From contig NZ_BMQA01000013.1 in assembly GCF_014647875.1 (NCBI RefSeq), forward strand, positions 150,817 through 214,816: 64,000 nucleotides of DNA, given 5' to 3'. Of the stretch, positions 56,941 through 64,000 are shown one piece after another. Source of the DNA: Streptomyces brasiliensis. GTDB taxonomy: Bacteria; Actinomycetota; Actinomycetes; Streptomycetales; Streptomycetaceae. Both the position numbers and the translations under genes were made by a program. The notes beneath the pieces were generated by a model, which worked only from the letters and a program-made list of their open reading frames with translations, ran no database searches and was not told where the DNA came from. Every line of letters begins with the position of its first letter. The first letter of the stretch is position 1.

Positions 56941-57525
56941 CTACTTGCTGACCGCGAAGCGCATCAGGGCGTGCTCGTCACCCTGCTTGATCTTCCCCGT
57001 CACATTGATGACTTCGAGTTTCCATGTGTGACCGACCCGCATGGCCTTGGCCACCGCGCAGCCGTTGTCCTGGGTGAGCAGGCTGGGCCAGATGTCGGCG
57101 ACCTGCTGGGAGCTCCCCCCGGTCGCGTCGTAGACCTTGAAGCTGATGTTGCGCGCCTTCTGGAAAGAGCTGCCCTTCTTGAAGGCGGCAGCTATGAACA
57201 CGATCGACGTGATGTTGGCCGGGATGCGCGCGAACTCGACCGTGACGGTCTCGTCGTCGCCGTCCCCGCGCCCCGTCTGATTGTCGCCGCTGTGCACCAG
57301 AGAGCCGTTGCCCATGGGGTCGAGCGAGTCGAGGCCGGCCAGGCGGACCGGGTCCCCGCCCTGCATGGCGATGGCGATGAGATCGAGGTCCGTGCCGGCC
57401 TTGCGGCGGAGCTTGCCGATGACGCCGCCGCTGGTGCCGGCCGTGGGGTCCCAGGACACACCGATGGACAGATGGGTCACTCCGTCCAGATCTGCCGGGC
57501 CGTCTTCCTTCGTGAGCGTGATCAT
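56941..57525 (-). CDS. TerD-family stress-response protein
   Basis: 194 residues. It opens MITLTKEDGPADLDGVTHLS and has the family's calcium-binding signature in GNGSLVHSGDNQTGRGDGDD with following acidic residues, then EFARIPANITSIVFIAAAF and SFKVYDATGG. The C-terminal part, VGHTWKLEVINVTGKIKQGD, is slightly longer than in classic TerD. Family members bind calcium and act in tellurite, phage and stress responses; several paralogues per genome are usual in Streptomyces. It heads a two-gene unit with the Gly/Asp-tailed protein. Confidence 0.88.
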   Translation of the reverse strand: MITLTKEDGPADLDGVTHLSIGVSWDPTAGTSGGVIGKLRRKAGTDLDLIAIAMQGGDPVRLAGLDSLDPMGNGSLVHSGDNQTGRGDGDDETVTVEFARIPANITSIVFIAAAFKKGSSFQKARNISFKVYDATGGSSQQVADIWPSLLTQDNGCAVAKAMRVGHTWKLEVINVTGKIKQGDEHALMRFAVSK

Positions 57526-57649
57526 GTCTGAGTCATCCTTCTGCCAACGGGTCTACAACACGCAGAGTCTGCCTGGCGCCTCGGCGGTTCCATGCGACCA
57601 GGGTCCGACTTCGTGCGGGTCTTGCCCAGGGCTCGGACCATGCGGGTGA

Positions 57650-57815
57650 GGCCTGTCGTCCGGAGAGGCACGACCTGGGCCGTTCGCGGTCGACCCCGCT
57701 GACGGTGACCGTGACCTCGTCGCCCACCTGGACCGACATCCGGCGGAGCGCCGGCCGGCGTCCGCCCGAGCTCTTGCAGGTGCACCCGCACAGACCCGGT
57801 TGGTCCGCCCATGCC
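57650..57815 (-). pseudogene. Possible remnant of an S1 RNA-binding domain
   Basis: In the 341-bp gap before the histidine kinase gene, two frames together give an S1-like pattern: GSVRVHLQELGRTPAG in one, then VQVGDEVTVTVSGVDRERPR and SGRQA in another, as in S1 domains with V-G-D-E-V-x-V-x-V-x-x-V-D-R-E-R. No full gene can be built. The likeness may be a relic of a duplicated rpsA-like or S1-domain gene; confidence is limited by the short length. Confidence 0.35.
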
Positions 57816-57866
57816 GCCCATGCCGCGCAGCCTTTCAGAGGGTGCGGTGCTCGGGGGAGAAGCGGG

Positions 57867-58976
57867 TCAGTTCGGCTCCACCGGCAGTTCCAGGCGGAGT
57901 TCGTAGCCGCCGTCGGCCGTGTGGCCGGAGGCGACCGTGCCGCCGAGGAGTTCGGCGCGTTGGCGCAGGCCGGCAAGGCCGTGGTGGGCGCTGGGGAGGG
58001 CGAGTGCGAGGCGGGTCGGCGCCGTGTTCGTGACGGTGGTGTGCACTGTGCCGTCCGTGTGGTGGATGCGGACCGTGGCCGCGGCGCCGGGGGCGTGCTT
58101 GCGGACGTTGGTCAGGGCTTCCTGGACGGTGCGGTAGACCGCTCGCTGCACGGCGGGCGGAAGGTCGTCGGGCAGGTGCGTCTCGAGCTTCGCCTCGATG
58201 CCGCTGAGGTGCACCAGGCGCTGCAATTCGTCGAGGGACGGCTGCGGGGTCAGTTCCGTGGGACGGCTGCCCGAAGCCCGCAAGACGCTGACCATGTGCC
58301 GGAGTTCGTCCAGCGTCTGCACACTGAGCCGGCGGATCGTGGCCGCGGCCTGTCTGGTCTCGGTGTCCCGGCTGCCGACCTGGAGCGCTCCGGCCTGCAC
58401 CGCGATCAGGCTGACCTGGTGGGAGACCACGTCGTGCATCTCCCGGGCGAGCTGCGCCCGTTCCTTGGCCAGGACGCTCTGGGCGGTCAGGAGCCGTTCC
58501 TGCTCACGGGCCTCGGAGATCTCGGCGATCCGCAGGGACAGCTCGCGTCGGGCCTGGACGAGCTGACCGAGGAAGACGGGGGCGGTCGCGGTGGCCAGTG
58601 TGTAGCTGAGGTGGAACAGGACGTCGGCCTGTGTGAGTTGGGTGGCTTTCAGCGAGGACCACGGCCAGGGCATGAAGTCGATGGTGGCGAAGGTGAGGGC
58701 GCACCCGGCCAGCAGCAGGCGGTGGCGGCTGAGCGAGGAGAGCGTGTACAAGGCGACCATGGGGGCGATCGCCGCGTCGGTGACCATGGCGCTTGGGAGC
58801 GTCAGCAGGAAGGTTGTCAGCGGCAGGCGCCGGCGCAGTGTGAGGGAGAAGGTGCCGAGCAGTGCGAAGGCCATGGCCGCCCGCACATTGACATCGACGT
58901 GGACCCATACGTCCCCCAGCGAGGCCAGGACGAGCGCGGCGTCCAGCAGGAAAGCCGGCGGTCTCCGGGGACTCAC
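57867..58976 (-). CDS. Sensor histidine kinase, DesK/NarL-system type
   Basis: 369 residues from the GTG at 58976, overlapping the regulator stop by 4 nt (GTGA). About four membrane segments lie in residues 8-140, for example AAMAFALLGTFSLTL and LATATAPVFLGQLV. The HisKA_3 dimerisation helix is ERAQLAREMHDVVSHQVSLI with His181 as phosphoacceptor. The ATPase domain has VYRTVQEALTNVRKHAPG (N-box) and HHGLAGLRQRAELLGG (G-box). It should phosphorylate the coupled LuxR-type regulator. The signal is unknown. No transporter or other target is in the same unit. Confidence 0.88.
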   Translation of the reverse strand: MSPRRPPAFLLDAALVLASLGDVWVHVDVNVRAAMAFALLGTFSLTLRRRLPLTTFLLTLPSAMVTDAAIAPMVALYTLSSLSRHRLLLAGCALTFATIDFMPWPWSSLKATQLTQADVLFHLSYTLATATAPVFLGQLVQARRELSLRIAEISEAREQERLLTAQSVLAKERAQLAREMHDVVSHQVSLIAVQAGALQVGSRDTETRQAAATIRRLSVQTLDELRHMVSVLRASGSRPTELTPQPSLDELQRLVHLSGIEAKLETHLPDDLPPAVQRAVYRTVQEALTNVRKHAPGAAATVRIHHTDGTVHTTVTNTAPTRLALALPSAHHGLAGLRQRAELLGGTVASGHTADGGYELRLELPVEPN

Positions 58977-59641
58977 CGGGCGTCCCCGGCCTCGGGCGGT
59001 GCCAGCAGGCCCGCGCGCTCGGCGATCACGGCCGCCTGGACACGGCTGGTCACCTGCAACTTCTCGAAGACGGAGCTGACATGGCCTTTGACCGTGCCGG
59101 TGCTCAGATGCATCCGTCCGCCGATGTCGGTGTTGGCGAGTCCCTCGGCCATGAACACGAGGACGTCCCGCTCGCGCTCCGTCAGCCGTGCGGCGAGGCG
59201 GACGGCGGCCGGGTCGCGCATGCCGTGGTCGAGGTAACCGTCCACCACCGTGCGGGCGACCTTGGACGACAGCGCGGGGCCGCCCTCGGCGAGGGTTCGT
59301 ACGAGGTGGGGGAGCTGGTCGGGGTCCGTGTCCTTGAGCAGGAACCCGGCAGCGCCCGAGCGCAGGGCGGTCGCCACGTATTCGTCGGTGTCGAACGTGG
59401 TGAGCATGGCCACCACCGGAGGGTCGGGCAGGCGGCGGAGGCACGCCAGGACGGTGAGCCCGTCGACGTCCGGCATCCGGATGTCCAGCAGGACGATGTC
59501 AGGCCGCAGCTCCCGAACCGTCCGTACGGCCTCGCCGCCCGGGACCGCCGCGACGACCTCGATGTCGCCCGCCGCGTTGAGAATGTGTGTGAAGCCCGTA
59601 CGGACCAGGGCCTCGTCGTCGACCACCAGTACCCGGATCAC
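58973..59641 (-). CDS. LuxR/NarL-family response regulator
   Basis: 222 residues from a GTG at 59641 with GGAG 5 nt upstream. The receiver domain has the acidic pair in VVDDEALV, phosphoacceptor Asp53 (VLLDIRMPDVDG), Thr in MLTTFDTDEY and Lys in FLLKDTDPDQL. The C-terminal LuxR domain is RLTERERDVLVFMAEGLANT and STGTVKGHVSSVFEKL. It is the first gene of the two-component pair; the 4-nt overlap with the kinase ensures equal expression. The genes it controls are not obvious; the upstream 199 bp is its likely own promoter. Confidence 0.9.
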   Translation of the reverse strand: MIRVLVVDDEALVRTGFTHILNAAGDIEVVAAVPGGEAVRTVRELRPDIVLLDIRMPDVDGLTVLACLRRLPDPPVVAMLTTFDTDEYVATALRSGAAGFLLKDTDPDQLPHLVRTLAEGGPALSSKVARTVVDGYLDHGMRDPAAVRLAARLTERERDVLVFMAEGLANTDIGGRMHLSTGTVKGHVSSVFEKLQVTSRVQAAVIAERAGLLAPPEAGDAR

Positions 59642-59840
59642 CTGCGCTCCGCTCCTCGCATGCCACCACGGGATGCCTACCACGCAGAGCGTGGCCCGCC
59701 TGCCGGCCTCCGGTGCTTCCCGCCAGTTGGCGGACACCGTCACCGCTCACGACCCGTCGGCCAGGATCAACGGAACGGACGGCATCGTGGAGCTGCTGTC
59801 CCCGGTGAGTGTCCGGTTCTCACCCGGATGCCGTCCCGCG

Positions 59841-60518
59841 TCAGGCGCCGTCCGCTTCGGGTGCGAGGGATCGGAGCGCCATCTGCGTCAACCGGGCTTC
59901 CACCACGCCGTGGTCAGGGACGACGGCCGCGCGGAAACCGCGTCCTGCCAGCAGCGAGACGAGCCACCAGGCGGCGGTGTCCGGACTGATGTCGCGGCGG
60001 ATGTCGCCGGCGCTCTGGCCCTGGCGGACGAGGTCCGCCAGGGCCCCCGCGAAGTGCTGGTGGACGTGGCGGGCGACCGGGCCGAGGTTCGGGTCGTGGG
60101 CGAGGGACGCCGCGTCGGCGAAGAGGAAGCCGTGGGCGCCGCGCTGGTGGAAGCGGTCCATGTGAGCCGGGTCGAGGAAGGCGGTCAGTACCTCGAGGAT
60201 CGGGCGTCCGGCATCCGCGGCGGCCGCCAGGAGCGTGATCACCGCGGTCGCGGCATGATCGAGAACCGCCTCGTAGAGCGCCGACTTGGAACCGAAGTTC
60301 TGGAACACCACTGGCTCGGTGACGCCGACCCGTTTGGCGATGTCGGACACCTTGCCACGCTGGTAGCCGGTCTCCGCGAACACCTCGGTGGCCGCGGCCA
60401 GGATCGAGGCACGGCGCTCCGCCGCGCGCATACGGGTACGCGTGCGGCCACCGTCCTGGCGGGCGGAGGCCCTGGCGGCGGCCGGTGGGGGCACATCGGA
60501 CTCGGTCACGGATGCCAT
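59841..60518 (-). CDS. TetR-family transcriptional regulator
   Basis: 225 residues from the ATG at 60518. The DNA-binding part follows a disordered 30-residue start: RRASILAAATEVFAETGYQR and GKVSDIAKRVGVTEPVVFQN with FGSKSALYEAV. The ligand domain is helical (PVARHVHQHFAGALADLVRQ). It is divergent from a methyltransferase gene, with two copies of a CTTAGTC palindrome in the 82-bp gap, so it is almost certainly an autorepressor that also controls the methyltransferase. The inducer is unknown. Confidence 0.9.
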   Translation of the reverse strand: MASVTESDVPPPAAARASARQDGGRTRTRMRAAERRASILAAATEVFAETGYQRGKVSDIAKRVGVTEPVVFQNFGSKSALYEAVLDHAATAVITLLAAAADAGRPILEVLTAFLDPAHMDRFHQRGAHGFLFADAASLAHDPNLGPVARHVHQHFAGALADLVRQGQSAGDIRRDISPDTAAWWLVSLLAGRGFRAAVVPDHGVVEARLTQMALRSLAPEADGA

Positions 60519-60540
60519 CGTATGCCCCCTTGCCCCTTTC

Positions 60541-60583
60541 CTTAGTCGCGACTAAGTTGGACATGTGCTTAGTCGTGACTAAG
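60541..60583. promoter_or_regulatory. Twin TetR operators
   Basis: CTTAGTCGCGACTAAG (60541-60556) is a perfect 16-bp palindrome. CTTAGTCGTGACTAAG (60568-60583) is the same with one change. Their centres are 27 bp apart. The second lies immediately before AAGGAG and the methyltransferase start, and the first is 22 bp from the TetR start. This fits cooperative repression of both genes. Confidence 0.85.
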
Positions 60584-60600
60584 TTAAGGAGAGTGGGGTC

Positions 60601-61284
60601 GTGAACCTCGGACAGCTCATGCAGGGCAAAGCCCGCGCCGACACCCCCGGCATCACCATCGCGACGCCGCGCGCGTACGAGCTCTTCGGCGCGGTCTGTT
60701 TCGCGGGCCGACGGCCCCGGGTCTTCGCCCGACTCGCCGCGCTCAGCGGGGCGGAAACCGGCGACCGCGTCCTGGACGTCGGGTGCGGCACCGGATATCT
60801 GACGCGGTGCATGGCGGCTCGGGTGGGGCCGAAGGGCGCGGTGACCGGCGTCGACGCGTCGCCGCCCATGCTCGACTACGCCCGCCGCAGGAGCGCCGGC
60901 GTGCTGGGCGCGCCGTGTTCGTATCAGGAGGGGATCGCCGAGGCCCTCGGGTTCCCCGACGCATCGTTCGACACGGTCGTCACCAGTCTGATGCTGCATC
61001 ACCTGCCGGAGGAGCTGCGGCCGGCCGCCCTGCGGGAGATGTGCCGTGTGCTGAAGCCGGGCGGACGCCTTCTGGTCGTCGAGTTCAGGCCGCCGACGAA
61101 CCGCCTCGGCCGCCACCTGGTGCATCTGGGCAGCGCCCACGCCATGGCGCACCACCGCGTCGACCTGCTGGGCGACTTCATCCGGGACGCCGGCTTCGAG
61201 GTGCGCGGTGAAGGCGACGTACGGCCCTGGCTGACGTACGTACAAGCGGTCGGGCCGGATGCCGGCCGGGGGGAGAAGCCGTGA
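60601..61284 (+). CDS. SAM-dependent class I methyltransferase
   Basis: 227 residues from a GTG at 60601, with AAGGAG 9 nt upstream. The SAM-binding motif is DRVLDVGCGTGYLTR, then TGVDASPPMLDYAR (acidic end of strand 2), FPDASFDTVVTSLMLHHLP and CRVLKPGGRLLVVEF. This is the UbiE/Methyltransf_11 type. The N-terminal LGQLMQGKARADTPG resembles methyltransferases acting on small hydrophobic molecules. It is controlled by the divergent TetR protein, a layout typical of resistance or self-protection functions, but the substrate is unknown. Confidence 0.87.
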   Translation: MNLGQLMQGKARADTPGITIATPRAYELFGAVCFAGRRPRVFARLAALSGAETGDRVLDVGCGTGYLTRCMAARVGPKGAVTGVDASPPMLDYARRRSAGVLGAPCSYQEGIAEALGFPDASFDTVVTSLMLHHLPEELRPAALREMCRVLKPGGRLLVVEFRPPTNRLGRHLVHLGSAHAMAHHRVDLLGDFIRDAGFEVRGEGDVRPWLTYVQAVGPDAGRGEKP

Positions 61285-61433
61285 CGGTAACGGGACCACC
61301 CCCGGCCCCCCAGGGACCCGTGGCTCACCTGCCTTGCCAGACACCCGCGGCGCGCCCGACACACCGAAAACCCCTGCGCCCAACTCCGTTCTCCGTCGTA
61401 CGCTGACGCCCGCCGTCTGCCGAGGGAGAACGC

Positions 61434-63869
61434 ATGGAGATCCGGAGCCTGACCCGTACCGAAGCCGAGCGCCGGGCCGCGCTGGTGACGGTCGAGCGGT
61501 ACGACGTGGACGTCGACCTCACCGACCTGCCCGAGGGGCCGGAGGTCCGGTGCGTCTCCACCGTGACCTTCGACTGCCACGAACCGGGCGCCGAGACCTT
61601 CGTGGACTGCGCGGCACAGGTGCGGAGCGCCACTCTGAACGGCAAGCCCCTCACCCCCACCGGCGACGGCCGGATACCGCTGCCCGACCTCACCGAGCGC
61701 AACGTGCTGCGCGTGGAGAGCGTTCAGGCCGACACGACCACGGGCCAGGGCGTGCACAAGGCGACCGACCCCGCGGACGGCGAGGTCTACGTGTGGATGA
61801 GCTTCGAACCCGACGAGGCCCGGTTCGTCTGGGCGTGCTTCGACCAGCCCGACCTCAAGGCCCCGCACGCCTTCACCGTCACCGCCCCGCCCGCGTGGAC
61901 CGTCACCAGCAACTCCGGTGACCCGCGCGTCGAGGAGGTGGAGGGGGCACGGCGCTGGACCTTCCCCGACACCCCGCCCCTGTCCGTGTACAACACCGTC
62001 ATCAACGCGGGCCCCTTCCACGAGATCCGCCGCGAGGTCGACGGCCACGACCTCGGCCTCCTCACGCGCCGTTCCCTCGCCGCGATCCTCGACCGCGACG
62101 CCGACGAGATCTTCACGCTCACCGGCCAGGGACTCGCCTTCTTCGCCGAGGCCTTCGCGATGCCGTTCCCGCAACGCAAGTACGACCAGGTGTTCGTGCC
62201 CGAGTTCGGCGGGGCGATGGAGAACTACGGCTGCGTGACCTGGTCGGACGTGTTCCTGCGGCGAGCGACGCCGACGCCCGCCGAGAGCGAGCTGCTCGCG
62301 AAGGTGCTGCTGCACGAGATGGCGCACATGTGGTTCGGCAACATCGTCACCATGCGCTGGTGGGACGACCTCTGGCTCAACGAGGCGTTCGCGGAGTTCG
62401 CCTGCCACTGGGCGGCCGAGCGCGCCACCCGGTTCACCGACGCGTGGGCGGGCCATCTGGCGGGCGACAAGCTCAGGGCGTACCTCTCCGACCAGGGCCC
62501 CGTCTCGCACCCGATCCACCAGCCCATCCACGACGTCGCCCAGGCCGCGTCGATCTTCGACAACATCACCTACCCCAAGGGCGCCTCGGTCCTCCAGCAG
62601 CTGATGACGTACGTCGGCGAAGAGCGCTTCCGGGCCGGCATGACCGCCTACTTCGCCCGCCACGCGTGGGGGAGCGCCACGCTCCAGGATCTGGTCGACG
62701 CTCTCTCCGAGGCCGGCGGACGCGACCTGGACACCTGGCGTACGACCTGGCTGGAGACGGCCGGTACCGACCGCTTCTCACTGGAACGCGATGGCGACAC
62801 GGTCACGCTGGTCGCCGCCGGCACCCCACGCCCCCAGGTGCTGGCGGTCGGGGCGTACGGCAGGAACGGCGAGACCCTGGAACGCACGGCGCTGGTACGC
62901 GTCGGGGTGACGCGGACCCGTACCCCGGTCACCGGCCTCCCGCCCGAAGCGGACGTTCTGCTGATCAACGACGACGACCTGACCTTCGCCACGACCCGCC
63001 CCGACCCCACGACCCGGGACGCCTTCTTCCGTGCGGCGGCGTCCCTGCCCACGGCCATCTCCCGGGGTGTGGCCACGGCGACGGTCTGGGACATGCTGAC
63101 CACCGGCGAGGCCACGGCAGCGGAGGCGGGCCGATGCATCACCGCGGTCCTCGCCGCCGAAACGTCCGACGCGGTGATCGAGCCGTATCTGACGCTCGCG
63201 GCGGACATCGCCGAACTGTGGGCGCCGCCAGGCGAACGTGCCGGACTGACGGCGGAGGTGGCCGCGGCCTGCCGACGCCTCGCCGCGGACCCCGGCCGCC
63301 GTCGGATCGCCCTGCGCGGCCTGGCCCGCACCGCGACGGACCCGGACGACCTGGCCTGGCTCCGCGAACAGGCCGGCGACGACGTGGACCTGCACTGGCG
63401 TGCGCTGGTCCGTGAGGCGGAACGGGGAGGCGATGTCTCCTCCGAGACCGCTCGCCTCCTGGAACGCGACCCGGACCCCGACGCGTGGGTCCGCGCCCTC
63501 ACCGTACGGGCCGCCCTGCCCGACCCCGCCGCGAAGGCGGAGGTCTGGCAGAAACTGGCGGTGGACCGCGCCGTCCCCGTCAACTCGGTCGCCCAGGTGG
63601 CGACGGTGTTCTGGCGAACCGACCAGGACGCCTTGCTGACCCCCTATACCCAGCGCTACTTGGACGCGATCCCGCACCTGCACCAAGGCGGAATGATCCC
63701 GGCGATGGTCTTCGCGCGCCAGCTCTTCCCACCGCGCGCCATCGGCCCCTCGTACATCGAACAGGCCCGACTGGCGTCCCGCGAGGCGGCCCCGGTGGTC
63801 CGCAACACCCTCCTGGAACGCTCGGACGAGGTGAGCCGAATGCTCCACTCCCGAACCCCGACGACCTGA
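61434..63869 (+). CDS. pepN: Aminopeptidase N (M1 family)
   Basis: 811 residues; GAGGGAGAA precedes the ATG. Motifs of M1 metalloproteases are complete: substrate-anchoring GAMEN (260-264), zinc site HEMAH (His294, His298) with Glu317 18 residues later (LWLNEAFAEF), and the catalytic Tyr in IFDNITYPKGASVL. The C-terminal ERAP1-like helical domain spans about 500-800. It should remove N-terminal residues from peptides in the cytoplasm. The length is a little short of the usual 850 residues but no domain is missing. It is a single gene. Confidence 0.93.
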   Translation: MEIRSLTRTEAERRAALVTVERYDVDVDLTDLPEGPEVRCVSTVTFDCHEPGAETFVDCAAQVRSATLNGKPLTPTGDGRIPLPDLTERNVLRVESVQADTTTGQGVHKATDPADGEVYVWMSFEPDEARFVWACFDQPDLKAPHAFTVTAPPAWTVTSNSGDPRVEEVEGARRWTFPDTPPLSVYNTVINAGPFHEIRREVDGHDLGLLTRRSLAAILDRDADEIFTLTGQGLAFFAEAFAMPFPQRKYDQVFVPEFGGAMENYGCVTWSDVFLRRATPTPAESELLAKVLLHEMAHMWFGNIVTMRWWDDLWLNEAFAEFACHWAAERATRFTDAWAGHLAGDKLRAYLSDQGPVSHPIHQPIHDVAQAASIFDNITYPKGASVLQQLMTYVGEERFRAGMTAYFARHAWGSATLQDLVDALSEAGGRDLDTWRTTWLETAGTDRFSLERDGDTVTLVAAGTPRPQVLAVGAYGRNGETLERTALVRVGVTRTRTPVTGLPPEADVLLINDDDLTFATTRPDPTTRDAFFRAAASLPTAISRGVATATVWDMLTTGEATAAEAGRCITAVLAAETSDAVIEPYLTLAADIAELWAPPGERAGLTAEVAAACRRLAADPGRRRIALRGLARTATDPDDLAWLREQAGDDVDLHWRALVREAERGGDVSSETARLLERDPDPDAWVRALTVRAALPDPAAKAEVWQKLAVDRAVPVNSVAQVATVFWRTDQDALLTPYTQRYLDAIPHLHQGGMIPAMVFARQLFPPRAIGPSYIEQARLASREAAPVVRNTLLERSDEVSRMLHSRTPTT

Positions 63870-63934
63870 CCCGAGGCAGGCACGCCCCGGGCCGCACCAG
63901 GAGCCGTCCGGTCGAGCTGATTCCGTGCTCGGCC

Positions 63935-64000
63935 ACAGCACTAGTAGGGCTTTGTTAGGTTCTGTGGTGGGGTTCGGGTGTGGGGGCGGGTTGGCCGCAT
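63935..64000. other. Window end with G/T-rich sequence, possible edge of a mobile element
   Basis: After the aminopeptidase gene a CTAG at 63940-63943 is followed by TAGGGCTTTGTTAGGTTC and G/T-rich sequence up to the window edge. The abrupt base change and CTAG resemble the left end of insertion sequences seen in Streptomyces. Nothing further can be read. Confidence 0.25.

Overview
The window reads as chromosomal DNA from a high-GC actinomycete, most likely a Streptomyces or close relative. It is very G+C rich, uses GTG starts often, has strong purine-rich ribosome binding sites, carries secreted multi-domain enzymes and many one- and two-component regulators, and shows decayed mobile DNA. 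No rRNA, tRNA or CRISPR array was seen.

Layout. 0-1.4 kb: a coupled pair of secreted WxL-type and DUF916-type surface proteins on the minus strand, the second cut by the window edge, then a gene fragment. 1.5-10.3 kb: a RecQ-like helicase, a HupE/UreJ-type membrane protein, a very large secreted metallophosphoesterase with three internal repeats, and a WGR/beta-propeller protein. 10.5-23.6 kb: a catabolic island with two Asp/Glu racemase-type (EutA-like) enzymes, a mandelate racemase-fold enzyme, a creatinase/ectoine-hydrolase-type M24 protein, LysR and GntR regulators, a class III aminotransferase, a semialdehyde dehydrogenase, a DUF3830 protein, an amidase, a D-2-hydroxyacid dehydrogenase and a PhyH dioxygenase. 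A 16-nt string repeated exactly at two promoters, and partly at a third, suggests one regulon, probably under the GntR protein. The gene set partly resembles ectoine utilisation but lacks several signature enzymes, so the substrate is unknown.

23.6-29.4 kb: a horizontally acquired segment with less extreme G+C: a DUF3644 protein with a HEPN-like R-x4-H motif, a 5-formyl-THF cyclo-ligase-like protein, an XRE/TPR regulator, a resolvase-like protein lacking its serine, an anti-sigma-type ATPase and an IS5-family element. 29.4-36.2 kb: MBL hydrolase, GNAT and XRE-cupin genes whose start region sits in one palindrome, DUF899, a blasticidin-S-deaminase-like enzyme, and a zone of decay (frameshifted DHFR-like gene, P-type ATPase remnant, truncated MFS pump beside an intact MarR gene and operator, frameshifted WYL regulator). 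36.2-42.3 kb: a secreted ExeM/NucH-type nuclease, an unknown protein and an MMPL/RND transporter.

42.4-52.7 kb: a broken tyrosine integrase with its DUF6262 partner, YunG-like and NUDIX genes, then the most unusual locus: a 1645-residue TPR-CHAT protease-like protein divergent from a small Cys-containing protein, a membrane protein and a ricin-type lectin. This could be a conflict or signalling system. 52.8-57.8 kb: several gene remnants (APH kinase, NUDIX, PAS, SnoaL, S1) among small intact genes and a TerD pair. 57.8-63.9 kb: a DesK/LuxR-type two-component system, a TetR regulator with twin palindromic operators facing a methyltransferase, and an aminopeptidase N.
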